64,000 bases of DNA from Streptomyces actinomycinicus (GTDB lineage: Bacteria; Actinomycetota; Actinomycetes; Streptomycetales; Streptomycetaceae), in assembly GCF_016741775.1 (NCBI RefSeq), contig NZ_JAERRK010000026.1, positions 1-64,000 of the forward strand, in the 5' to 3' direction. Below the pieces are notes generated by a model. The model did no database searches. It saw only the letters and a program-made list of their open reading frames with translations, and was not told the DNA's origin. This document shows positions 51,177-58,989 of the stretch, one piece after another (position 1 is the stretch's first letter; each line of letters opens with the position of its first letter). The translations under genes and the position numbers were made by a program.

Positions 51177-51302
51177 GACCGTTCTCCTGCCTGCGGGGAC
51201 ATCTCCCGGAGGAGCCTCGGGGCACTCCTCAGCCTACGGAAGGCCGCACGGCCCCGCGGTTCAGGCAGCGGGTCCGGCAGCTCCGCCCGCCGGCCGCGCG
51301 GA

Positions 51303-51845
51303 TCACGCCGGCGCGGAGGCCCCGGCGCGCAGGGCCGCGTCCGCCGCGTGGATGCGCCACTCCTCCACGGTGACCTGCTGCTGCCGGGCCCGTTCCAGGA
51401 GGGTGTCGAGCCGGCCGGGATCGAGGCGGCCGTCGGCCGTGGCGAGCCGGCGCAGGAGGAGCCAGCCGGCCGCCTTGCCCTCCACCCCCAGCCGCAGTGC
51501 CTCCAGTTCCAGCACCGTGCTGAGCGGAGAACGCCGTACCAGACGGCCGTTGGCCTTCAGCCGTCCCACCTTCTCCAGCGTCCATCCCGCGCAGACCTTG
51601 GCCCGGCGCACCGGCACGTCCAGGTCGCGCATGATGCCGAGCAGCGCCGAGCGGTCCTCGCCGATCTCCGCGGCCACCGGTGCGAGGGCCCTGCCGAGTG
51701 CCGTTCCGCGGGTCGAGCGCACCAGGTGGCCGGCCCGCTGGGTGCCCGCGGTGGCGCCGGCGAGGTGATCGTTGAGGTAGATGCCGAGCAGCTTCATGTC
51801 GGCACCGCCCGTGCCGTCGGGCCGGGGCGTACGGGGACGGTTCAT
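51303..51845 (-). CDS. conserved helical protein of unknown function
   Basis: 180 residues from the ATG at 51845, which has AAGGAGG seven bases upstream and overlaps the stop of the DUF2071 gene (ATGA). The recognisable part starts MKLLGIYLNDHLAGATAGTQ, with core LLGIYLNDHLAGATAG, and is mostly helical (DRSALLGIMRDLDVPVRRAK, WLLLRRLATADGRL). I know it only as an uncharacterised actinobacterial family. Coupling to the DUF2071 gene suggests a joint function, which cannot be named. Confidence 0.72.
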   Translation of the reverse strand: MNRPRTPRPDGTGGADMKLLGIYLNDHLAGATAGTQRAGHLVRSTRGTALGRALAPVAAEIGEDRSALLGIMRDLDVPVRRAKVCAGWTLEKVGRLKANGRLVRRSPLSTVLELEALRLGVEGKAAGWLLLRRLATADGRLDPGRLDTLLERARQQQVTVEEWRIHAADAALRAGASAPA

Positions 51846-52630
51846 GGCGGGCCTCCTTGGCGCGTGCTGTGACGTCGTGAGTGCCGTGATCCCGGCGGAC
51901 CGGCGCCGGGCGGCCGGCCGTGGACCGGCCGGACCGGGTGCGAGATGCCCAGACGGACCTTCGGCAGCCCGTCCGAGAAGTGCGCGAGCGGCTCCGTCCC
52001 GGGTGGCGGCAGCCCTGCCGCCCGGGTCAGGGTCTCCTCGGCACGCTCCAGGTGTGCCTCGCGCAGCGGCCACGGCGCGTGCTCGACCGGTGTCTCCCAG
52101 ATCATGCCGAGCTGCCGGGTGAAGGCCCGCCACCGCGAGGTCAGCCACACGTCCCGGCGATCGGGACGCAGGGGCCCGCCGGTCCGGACGGTCACGTGGT
52201 AGCGCGGCCCGGAGCCCCGCCGGGCGCCGGTGTAGGCCAGGACCTCCCCGTCCCGGGTCAGCTCCAGGCGGCCGAGGTGGTACGGCATCCCCACCGCGCG
52301 GGCCGCCAGCATCACCGGGCTGGACACCTCGGCGGACAGGAACCAGAGCCCGGCCCGGCCGTCCCGGTCACGGACGTAGGTCCGCAGGTTGGTCTCCCGG
52401 AAGGCGGGCAGGGCGGCGGGGGATCCCGGAGGGTGCGCGTCGGCCATCACGAACGGGGTGAGGGTCACCCACGCCGCTCCGTCGAAGGTGTCCACGACCA
52501 GTTCGTCCGGCAGCAGGCGCTGGACCTGGTCGGGTGGGTAGGCCCAGTGCACGAAGGCCTGGGTGAGCCAGTCGGCGTGCAGCGCGGGCACGTACACGCG
52601 CTGCTCCGGTCCGTAGGAGACCACGGGCAC
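51842..52630 (-). CDS. DUF2071 (YqjF-like) protein
   Basis: 262 residues from a GTG at 52630 with GGGGGAG just upstream. Family features: QAFVHWAYPPDQVQRLLPDE, AWVTLTPFVMADAHPPG, FRETNLRTYVRDRDGRAGLW, with core ETNLRTYVRDRDG, and FLSAEVSSPVMLAARAVGMP. DUF2071 proteins have an acetoacetate-decarboxylase-like fold, but no enzyme activity is established. The C-terminal 40 residues are Pro/Gly/Arg-rich and probably disordered. The stop overlaps the next gene by four bases. Confidence 0.82.
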   Translation of the reverse strand: MPVVSYGPEQRVYVPALHADWLTQAFVHWAYPPDQVQRLLPDELVVDTFDGAAWVTLTPFVMADAHPPGSPAALPAFRETNLRTYVRDRDGRAGLWFLSAEVSSPVMLAARAVGMPYHLGRLELTRDGEVLAYTGARRGSGPRYHVTVRTGGPLRPDRRDVWLTSRWRAFTRQLGMIWETPVEHAPWPLREAHLERAEETLTRAAGLPPPGTEPLAHFSDGLPKVRLGISHPVRPVHGRPPGAGPPGSRHSRRHSTRQGGPP

Positions 52631-52689
52631 CGACTCCCCCGGAGGTCCGCGCCGAAACCCGGGAGGCCGGCCGTCCCGGCCCGGGCGGC

Positions 52690-52971
52690 TCAGCTGGCGC
52701 GGGTGCCGCCGCCGCGCCGGATGCGTCCGAGCAGGTCCCGGTGGTAGGCCGCGAGTTGCCTGGCGGGCACCGGGGCGGGGCTTCCGGTGAGCGTGTACCA
52801 GGTGTCGCTGCCGGAGTGCTGGACGGCCACGCGCACGCTGTGCCCGTCGGACCGCAGGATCGTCGCGACGGTGAGGTCGCCGGTGATGATGCCGGCCTCG
52901 TCGGTCATCGCGCCGCCGGGACCCGCGGTGACCCGGTCGACGTAACTGGTGACGCTGGGAGGTGTCTTCAT
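52690..52971 (-). CDS. small conserved protein of unknown function
   Basis: 93 residues, beginning MKTPPSVTSYVDRV, with a compact beta-rich centre (ATILRSDGHSVRVAVQHSG, DTWYTLTGSPAPV) and a basic C-terminus (RDLLGRIRRGGG). There is no signal peptide or known domain. It lies 59 bp before the DUF2071 gene in the same direction and may share its transcript. Confidence 0.65.
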   Translation of the reverse strand: MKTPPSVTSYVDRVTAGPGGAMTDEAGIITGDLTVATILRSDGHSVRVAVQHSGSDTWYTLTGSPAPVPARQLAAYHRDLLGRIRRGGGTRAS

Positions 52972-53050
52972 GGGCGCAGGTTTCCATCAACCCGGGCACC
53001 CGGCCCCGCAGCGCGCAGGTGTCGTTCCCGCGTGTCCCCACGTTGGCCGT

Positions 53051-53113
53051 GCGGCTGCGGCTGCGGCTGCGGCTGCGGCTGTGGCTGTGGCTGTGGCTGT
53101 GGCTGTGGCTGTG
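53051..53113. repeat. hexanucleotide microsatellite GCGGCT/GTGGCT
   Basis: About five GCGGCT units are followed by about five GTGGCT units in a 216-bp gap between two minus-strand genes. The switch from one variant to the other occurs once, at about 53080, which points to stepwise slippage of each variant rather than random mutation. The same core GGCTGC also encodes the PQPQ tail of the acyltransferase near 15601. Confidence 0.9.
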
Positions 53114-53187
53114 GTGGCAGGTGCGTGGTGAGGGTGAGGGGGCGCCGTGCCGGGCGGGCCGGGTCGCGCGGCGGTCGCGGTCGCCGG

Positions 53188-54003
53188 TCACACCCGGCTC
53201 GACGTCGCGGTGTCCGCCGAGAGCCGCTGGGCGGCGTAGATCGGCAGCACGGACAGCAGGACGAGGACGGCGGCCACGACGTTCACCACCGGCGCCTGCT
53301 GCGGCCGGGTCATGTTGTCGAAGATCCAGAGCGGCAGGGTCTGGATGCCGGGCCCCGCGGTGAACGTGGTGACCACGATCTCGTCGAAGGACAGGGCGAA
53401 GGCGAGCAGACCGCCGGCCAGCAGCGCGGAGCGGATGAGCGGGAAGGTGACGTCCGTGAAGGCGCGGAAAGCGGTGGCACCGAGGTCCATGGCGGCCTCC
53501 TCGTACGAGCCGGCCGTACGGCGCAGCCGCGCCACCACGTTGTTGAAGACCACCACGATGCAGAAGGTGGCGTGCCCGACGATCACCGTGAACAGCCCGA
53601 GCCCCACCCCGAGCGGCTCGAGCACGGTGCCGAAGGCCGAGTTGAGGGCGATGCCCGTGACGATGCCGGGCAGGGCGATCGGCAGGACCACGATGAACGA
53701 GACCGCGTCCCGCCCGAAGAAGCGGTGCCGGGCCACGGCGAACGCGATGAGCGTGCCGAGGACCAGCGCGATCGCGGTCGCCCCCAGGCCCCCTTTCACC
53801 GAGACCCACACCGCGTCCCGGGCGCCGGAGTTGTGCACGGCCGCCGACCACCAGTGCAGGGTCAGTCCCGGTGGTGGCCAGCCCGCGCTGCGGTCGGGGT
53901 TCAGGGAGTTGACGAGGACGAGCAGGAGCGGGACGTAGATCACCGCGAAACCGAGTCCGGCGCCGGTGCGCAGGGCGATGCGCGCGGTGCGGCTGAGATG
54001 CAT
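53188..54003 (-). CDS. potC: ABC transporter permease, PotC type
   Basis: 271 residues, six hydrophobic segments (IYVPLLLVLVNSL, ATAIALVLGTLIAFAVA, SFIVVLPIALPGIVTGIAL and others). The cytoplasmic EAA loop is SYEEAAMDLGATAFRAFTDV. This is the second permease of spermidine/putrescine-type importers, encoded after the first permease, binding protein and ATPase. It couples to the ATPase at the inner face of the membrane. The order potA-potD-potB-potC is as in many actinobacteria. The substrate may be a polyamine but could be another small cation. Confidence 0.85.
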   Translation of the reverse strand: MHLSRTARIALRTGAGLGFAVIYVPLLLVLVNSLNPDRSAGWPPPGLTLHWWSAAVHNSGARDAVWVSVKGGLGATAIALVLGTLIAFAVARHRFFGRDAVSFIVVLPIALPGIVTGIALNSAFGTVLEPLGVGLGLFTVIVGHATFCIVVVFNNVVARLRRTAGSYEEAAMDLGATAFRAFTDVTFPLIRSALLAGGLLAFALSFDEIVVTTFTAGPGIQTLPLWIFDNMTRPQQAPVVNVVAAVLVLLSVLPIYAAQRLSADTATSSRV

Positions 54004-54018
54004 GGCGCTCTTCTTCTC

Positions 54019-54102
54019 CAGACTTGTTCGGGGCCTGCCCGGGCTTGTCCGGGCCTTTGCCGGGCTCGTGCGGGGCCCTGCCGGGGCGTCCGGGGCGGGC
54101 TA
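54019..54102. repeat. four-unit 21-bp tandem repeat between the two permease genes
   Basis: Degenerate units start at 54019, 54040, 54061 and 54082 and share CGGGCTTGTCCGGGCC-like sequence. The last unit ends exactly with CTA (54100-54102), the stop codon of the minus-strand potB gene. Confidence 0.7.
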
Positions 54103-54996
54103 CAGACTGTTCAGGGCGCCGGTGCGGCGGATGGCCAGCAGGTACAGGACGATCACGGCCACGGGCACGGTGCCGAGCGCGGCGGCCATGGGCAGGTTGA
54201 GTTCGATGTTGGAGTACACGAGGTTGCCGATCAGCTGGGTCTTGCCGCCGACGATCTGCACGGTGATGTAGTCGCCCAGGCTGAGCGAGAAGGTGAAGAC
54301 CGAGCCGGCGGCGACCGAGGGCAGCACCATCGGCAGCACCACCGAGCGGAAGGTCCGCCCGGCGCGTGCCCCGAGATCCGCCGAGGCGTCGAGCAGGTTC
54401 GCGGGGAGCTGTTCGAGCGCCGTGTGGACCGGCAGGATCATGTACGGCAGCCAGAGGTAGGTCAGGGTGAGGACCGTGGCCGGCAGGCCGAAGCCGGGGC
54501 CGCTGAGGCCGAACGGCGCGAGCATCCAGTCGGCCAGTCCGCCCTGGGACAGGATCAGCCGCCAGGCGTACACCTTGACCAGGTAGCTCGCCCACAGCGG
54601 GGTGAGGATGGCGACCACGAGCAGCGGACGCAGCTTCGGCCGGGCGACGCGCGCCGTCCAGAAGGCGACGGGGAACGCGATCAGCGTGCACAGCGCGGTG
54701 ACCGCGAGGGCCACCCCGACGCTGCGCAGGACGACCTGCCGGAACACCGGTGTCGTGACCAGCTCGTGGAAGTTGTCCGTCGACCAGACCTTCACCACCT
54801 CGGAGGTGAAGGAGTCCGTCGTCCAGAAGGCGGAGACGAACAGGACCGCCAGTGAGCCGAGGTAGAGCACGGCCAGCCACAGCAGCGGGGCGGTGAGCAG
54901 GAGGGTCAGCCGCAGCCGGGGCCTGCGGTGCAGTGTTCCGGCGAGCCGCCGGACGGTCCCCCGGCCGGCGGCGGTGGTCACGTCGGTCGTCGTCAC
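54100..54996 (-). CDS. potB: ABC transporter permease, PotB type
   Basis: 298 residues from a GTG at 54996, two bases after the potD stop. Six membrane segments; the first is LTLLLTAPLLWLAVLYLGSL. The EAA loop is DASADLGARAGRTFRSVVLP. The segment WLPYMILPVHTALEQLP precedes it, as in PotB/PotH. It pairs with PotC to form the channel of the importer. The stop codon is part of a 21-bp repeat array. Confidence 0.87.
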   Translation of the reverse strand: MTTTDVTTAAGRGTVRRLAGTLHRRPRLRLTLLLTAPLLWLAVLYLGSLAVLFVSAFWTTDSFTSEVVKVWSTDNFHELVTTPVFRQVVLRSVGVALAVTALCTLIAFPVAFWTARVARPKLRPLLVVAILTPLWASYLVKVYAWRLILSQGGLADWMLAPFGLSGPGFGLPATVLTLTYLWLPYMILPVHTALEQLPANLLDASADLGARAGRTFRSVVLPMVLPSVAAGSVFTFSLSLGDYITVQIVGGKTQLIGNLVYSNIELNLPMAAALGTVPVAVIVLYLLAIRRTGALNSL

Positions 54997-54998
54997 GG

Positions 54999-56195
54999 CT
55001 AGCCCTTGATCTCGGTCCAGGCCTGCACCCACTTGACGTACGGCACGCACTTCACGTCCTTGCGGCCGTCCAGGCACTGCTCGATGGGCGTGTTCCAGAA
55101 GGCGATCCGCTTCCAGTAGCTCTCGTCGGCGGCGTGGTAGACCGTGCAGAAGTTCTTGTCGCTCGTCTCGGCGCAGGACTTGGCGTTGGCCGGGGCCTCG
55201 CCGAAGTACTCGGCCACCTGTGCGTTGACCCTGGGCGAGACGATCCAGTCCAGCCACTTGTAGGCGCAGTTGGGGTGCTCGGCCTTCGCCGAGACCATCC
55301 AGGTGTCGGACCAGCCGGTGGAGCCCTCCTCGGGGACGAGCGCCTTGACCTTCGCGCCCTCGGAGGCGGTGAGGCTGGCGATCACCTGCCAGGTCGTGCC
55401 GATCACCGAGTCACCGCTCTTGAAGGCGGAGACCTCCTTCAGGTAGTCGCTCCAGTACTCGCCCACGTCGGCGTTCTGCTGCTTCAGCAGCGCCACGGCC
55501 GCGTCGAACTGCTTCTGGTCGAGGGCGTACGGGTCCTTGATCTTCAACTCGGGCCTGGTGGCCTTGAGGTACAGGGCCGCGTCGGCGATGTAGATCGGCG
55601 AGTCGTACGCGGTGACGTGGCCCTTGTGCCGTGCGGCGTCCTCGAAGACAGCGGACCAGGAGGTGGGGGCGGGTTTCACCTTCTCGGTGTTGTACATCAG
55701 AAGGTTGGCGCCCCGGCCGTGCGGGATGCCGTACATCCGCCCCTGTACGGAGTTCCAGGCGCCGTTCTTCAGTCCGCCGAAGACGTCCTTGTAGTTGGGG
55801 ACGAGCGCGGTGTTGACGGGGGCCGCGTCACCGGAGGCGATCAGGCGCAGGGAGGCGTCGCCGGAGGCGGAGACGGCGTCGTACTCGCCGGTCTTCATCA
55901 GCTTGACCATCTCGTCCGAGCTGGCGGCCACCTTGGAGTGGACCTGGCAGCCCGTCCGCTTCTCGAAGCCGTGGACCCAGTCCACGTCGGGGTCGTTCGA
56001 GCCGTCCTCGACGTAGCCGGCCCAGGCGATCAGATTGACCTGGCCCTCGGCCTTGCCGAGCTTCGTGGGGGCCTTGAGGCCGGGCGGGTTGAGGCCGGTG
56101 GAGGAGGAGCCGCCGGAGCCGGAGGAGCTGCAGGCGGCGGCGAGCAGCAGTGCGGCGGCCGCGGCGGCGGCCCGGGGGATGCGGTTGAGACGCAC
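54999..56195 (-). CDS. potD: ABC transporter lipoprotein substrate-binding protein, PotD type
   Basis: 398 residues. A lipoprotein signal with lipobox LLAAAC (Cys22) is followed by a Ser/Gly linker and the binding domain: VNLIAWAGYVEDGSNDPDVD, TGEYDAVSASGDASLRLIAS, GRMYGIPHGRGANLLMYN and YKWLDWIVSP. This resembles the PotD/PotF class of polyamine-binding proteins, but the characteristic aromatic and acidic ligand residues could not be confirmed by eye. It is anchored outside the membrane and delivers the ligand to PotBC. Confidence 0.85.
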   Translation of the reverse strand: MRLNRIPRAAAAAAALLLAAACSSSGSGGSSSTGLNPPGLKAPTKLGKAEGQVNLIAWAGYVEDGSNDPDVDWVHGFEKRTGCQVHSKVAASSDEMVKLMKTGEYDAVSASGDASLRLIASGDAAPVNTALVPNYKDVFGGLKNGAWNSVQGRMYGIPHGRGANLLMYNTEKVKPAPTSWSAVFEDAARHKGHVTAYDSPIYIADAALYLKATRPELKIKDPYALDQKQFDAAVALLKQQNADVGEYWSDYLKEVSAFKSGDSVIGTTWQVIASLTASEGAKVKALVPEEGSTGWSDTWMVSAKAEHPNCAYKWLDWIVSPRVNAQVAEYFGEAPANAKSCAETSDKNFCTVYHAADESYWKRIAFWNTPIEQCLDGRKDVKCVPYVKWVQAWTEIKG

Positions 56196-56246
56196 GGCGT
56201 TCTCCAGGGGGGCGGGAGCGGGGGACGGGAGCGGGGGAGGGGGGCT

Positions 56247-57278
56247 TCAGGAGGGCAGCCGGACGGCGTGCCGGCGGTGCCAGCGGAGGCGGACCCGGGT
56301 GCCGCGGTAGGCGGCGACGTCCTCGGAGGAGGTCTGAAGGTTCTGCTGGAGGGCGGTGAGCCGGCCGCCGCCGTCCAGGTCGACGAGGAAGCGGGTGGCG
56401 TCGCCGAGGTAGACGACCTCGGCGACGGTGCCGGTGGCGGTGGCGTGGTCCGGTTCGTCCGCCCCGGCGGTCTCCTTCAGGACGTGGATCTTCTCCGGGC
56501 GGATGTTGTACGTGCCCGGGGCGCCGGTGATCCGGTGCGCGGTCTCGCCGCCGAGCAGGTTCGAGGTGCCGACGAAGGAGGCGACGAAGGCCGTCGCCGG
56601 GCGTTCGTAGATCTCCGCGGGCGTGCCGACCTGGGCGGTGCGGCCCTGGTCGAAGACGGCGATGCGGTCGCTCATCGTCAGGGCCTCCTCCTGGTCGTGG
56701 GTGACGAGCACGAAGGTGATGCCGACCTCGCGCTGGATGGCCTTCAGCTCGACCTGCATCTGCTCGCGCAGCTTCAGGTCGAGGGCGCCCAGCGGTTCGT
56801 CCAGCAGCAGCACGCGGGGGCGGCCCACGAGCGCGCGGGCGAGGGCGACGCGCTGGCGCTGTCCGCCGGAGAGCTGGGCGGGCCGCCGCTGGCCGTGGCC
56901 CTCGAGGCGGACCTCGGCCAGCGCCTTGCGGGCCCGGACCAGGCGTTCGGCCTTCGGCACCTTGCGGACCTTCAGGCCGTAGGCCACGTTCTGCTCGACG
57001 GTCATGTGCGGGAACAGGGCGTAGTCCTGGAACACGGTGTGCACGTCCCGCTCGAACGGGGCGAGGCGGGTGACGTCCCGGCCTGCGAGTTCGATCCGGC
57101 CCCGGTCGGGGCTCTCGAACCCGGCGACGAGCCGGAGGACGGTCGTCTTCCCGGAGCCGGACGGTCCGAGCATCGAGAAGAACTCGCCGTCCCTGATCTC
57201 CAGGTCGACCCCGGCCACCGCGGTCGTCTCGCCGAACGACTTCCGCAGGTCCACCAGGCGGACCGCAATTCCCTCCAT
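56247..57278 (-). CDS. potA: ABC transporter ATPase, PotA type
   Basis: 343 residues from the ATG at 57278, with AAAGG seven bases upstream. Walker A GPSGSGKTT (about residues 38-46), Q-loop QDYALFP, signature LSGGQRQR, Walker B VLLLDEPLGALD and H-loop VTHDQEEAL. A TOBE domain from about residue 250 (YNIRPEKIHVL) matches the PotA family. It is the first gene of the potABCD-like operon and lies divergent from a GntR regulator. Confidence 0.9.
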   Translation of the reverse strand: MEGIAVRLVDLRKSFGETTAVAGVDLEIRDGEFFSMLGPSGSGKTTVLRLVAGFESPDRGRIELAGRDVTRLAPFERDVHTVFQDYALFPHMTVEQNVAYGLKVRKVPKAERLVRARKALAEVRLEGHGQRRPAQLSGGQRQRVALARALVGRPRVLLLDEPLGALDLKLREQMQVELKAIQREVGITFVLVTHDQEEALTMSDRIAVFDQGRTAQVGTPAEIYERPATAFVASFVGTSNLLGGETAHRITGAPGTYNIRPEKIHVLKETAGADEPDHATATGTVAEVVYLGDATRFLVDLDGGGRLTALQQNLQTSSEDVAAYRGTRVRLRWHRRHAVRLPS

Positions 57279-57388
57279 ACGGGAACCTTTCTGGCGCATT
57301 GTACGTTGACCGCAAACATATGAAGTCATAGTTCAAAGCTCAAGGTCCCCTTAGGGTAAAGCTTGAGTCAACGCACGAGGTGGTGACC
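57279..57388. promoter_or_regulatory. divergent promoter region between potA and the GntR gene
   Basis: An AT-rich stretch (CAAACATATGAAGTCATAGT, about 57312-57331) lies between the two divergent starts, the natural binding site for the GntR repressor. No unambiguous inverted repeat was found in it. Confidence 0.5.
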
Positions 57389-58129
57389 GTGAGGCAGCAC
57401 GAGATCGACGGAGGCGCCCGCAAGGCCCTCTTCAGCCCGGTGGACAACCGGGCCCGCGTGGACGCGGTCGTCCGCCGCATCGGTGACGCCATCGAACTGG
57501 GACTCCTCGCCGACGGTGAGCAGCTCCCCGGCGAGAGCGAACTGGCCGGCCAGCTCGGCGTCTCCACCGTGACCCTGCGCGAGGCCCTCATGGCCCTGCG
57601 GCAGCAGGGCCTGGTCACCACCCGCCGTGGCCGTGGCGGCGGCAGCTTCGTCTCCTTGCCCGAGGTCCCCGCCGACGACCGGCTAAAGGCGCGGCTGCGC
57701 GGCTGGAGCACCGAGGAACTGCGCGACCTCGGAGACCACTGGGCCGCCCTGTCCGGTGCCGCCGCCCGGCTCGCCGCCCAGCGCACCGAACCAGATGACC
57801 TGCGCCCCCTGCGTCGTACGGCCCAGGAGCTGGCACGCGCCGGGGACGCGGCGGCGCGCAGCCGGCTGTACGGCCGCTTCCACGTCGAACTCGCCGCCGC
57901 CGCCCAGTCCGCCCGGCTCACCCGCGAACAGATCGCCCTGCAGGGCGAGATCGGCGCCCTGCTGTGCCTCGTCCTCGCGAGCGACGAATATCGTGAAGAA
58001 GTGGCGGACCGTCACCGCTCCGTGATCTCCGCCGTGCAGGATGGGGCCCACGAAACGGCCGGAACGCTGGCCGAGCGGTGCGTCCGGGAGTCGACGGCGC
58101 GGCTCGTCGCCATACGCCTCACCCTCTGA
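57389..58129 (+). CDS. GntR-family (FCD-type) regulator of the importer
   Basis: 246 residues from the GTG at 57389, preferred because GAGGTGG precedes it; GTGs at 57380 and 57383 are also in frame. The winged helix-turn-helix is EQLPGESELAGQLGVSTVTL and EALMALRQQGLVTTRRGRGG, with a helical effector domain behind it (ELRDLGDHWAALSGAAARLA, RFHVELAAAAQSARL). It should repress potABCD and its own gene until the ligand is bound. Its C-terminal domain is followed, 37 bp downstream, by a cache-domain gene in the same operon. Confidence 0.85.
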   Translation: MRQHEIDGGARKALFSPVDNRARVDAVVRRIGDAIELGLLADGEQLPGESELAGQLGVSTVTLREALMALRQQGLVTTRRGRGGGSFVSLPEVPADDRLKARLRGWSTEELRDLGDHWAALSGAAARLAAQRTEPDDLRPLRRTAQELARAGDAAARSRLYGRFHVELAAAAQSARLTREQIALQGEIGALLCLVLASDEYREEVADRHRSVISAVQDGAHETAGTLAERCVRESTARLVAIRLTL

Positions 58130-58166
58130 CGGCACCGCGTCCGGTTCCCGTCCGCTGGAGGACACC

Positions 58167-58928
58167 ATGGGCGTCAGGCCCGGGCTCGCCACCCTCGCCA
58201 CGGACCCGGAGGCATGGGTGGCCGCACAGGTGGGCGGCGCGCTGGAGGCGGTGTTCGAGGCGGTCGCCGCCACCCGCGCCGAGACGGCGGCCCTGCTGAA
58301 CCGGGTGGCCGCAGCCGGACGCCGGCCCGCCAGTGCCGACCTCGCCGCCCTGCGCCCGGGGCTGCACCTGCGGCTGGCCCGTGAGGAACTCGTCTCCGGT
58401 GCCGGCTTCGTCGCGGCCCCCGGTCTGCTCGCCGACGTACCGGCCTGGCTGGAGTGGTGGCAGTCGGGTGCCGACGGCGACGTACGCCCGCTGCTCCTCG
58501 ATCTCGACCCCGGGCACTCGGCATACTCCGACTACACCCACTGGGACTGGTTCACGCTGCCCCGCGACACCGGGCGACGGGCCGTGGCCGGGCCGTACGT
58601 CGACTACCTCTGCTCCGACGAGTACAGCCTCACGCTGTCCGAACCGGTCCTGTTCCGGGGACGGTTCGCCGGGGTGGCCGCCGCCGACGTGTACCTGCGG
58701 CACTTCGAGGCGGCCGTCCTTCCGCTGCTGCTGCGGCTGCCCGGGCCCGCCCGGCTGGTCAACGCCCGGGGCCGGGTCGCCGCCTCCGCCGACCCCGCGC
58801 ACCTCGCCGGTTCCCTCACCAGGGGCCCGGACTTCGGGGAACTCCTCACCGAGGGGCGCCCCGGCACGTACGACGGCCTGCGCCTGGTGCCGTGCCGGGG
58901 CGTACCGCTGGTGCTCGTCCTGGCCTGA
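58167..58928 (+). CDS. stand-alone cache-domain (PDC sensor) protein
   Basis: 253 residues; GGAGG five bases before the ATG. An N-terminal helix (VAAQVGGALEAVFEAVAATR) is followed by a PDC/cache-like fold: GAGFVAAPGLLADVPAWLEW, PGHSAYSDYTHWDWFTLPRD, RAVAGPYVDYLCSDEYSLTL and FRGRFAGVAAADVYLRHFEA. Cache domains are normally extracellular parts of chemoreceptors and kinases. Here there is no signal peptide and no membrane segment, so the domain would be cytoplasmic. The neighbourhood suggests it binds the importer's ligand and modulates GntR. A 22-bp perfect palindrome follows. Confidence 0.8.
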   Translation: MGVRPGLATLATDPEAWVAAQVGGALEAVFEAVAATRAETAALLNRVAAAGRRPASADLAALRPGLHLRLAREELVSGAGFVAAPGLLADVPAWLEWWQSGADGDVRPLLLDLDPGHSAYSDYTHWDWFTLPRDTGRRAVAGPYVDYLCSDEYSLTLSEPVLFRGRFAGVAAADVYLRHFEAAVLPLLLRLPGPARLVNARGRVAASADPAHLAGSLTRGPDFGELLTEGRPGTYDGLRLVPCRGVPLVLVLA

Positions 58929-58934
58929 CGCCGG

Positions 58935-58978
58935 CCGCGTCCACGGGCCGGACCGGCCGGTCCGGCCCGTGGACGCGG
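58935..58978. terminator. 22-bp perfect palindrome terminator between convergent genes
   Basis: Arms 58935-58956 and 58957-58978 are exact reverse complements with no loop bases (left arm starts CCGCGTCCACGGGCCGGACC). It follows the cache gene stop by six bases and serves the convergent flavin reductase gene too. Confidence 0.88.
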
Positions 58979-58989
58979 GGCGGGGCCGG

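Noticed and set aside
58935..58978. Operator or attachment site
   Set aside because: The perfect palindrome sits between two convergent stop codons, like the other hairpins in this window, so termination is the simpler explanation.
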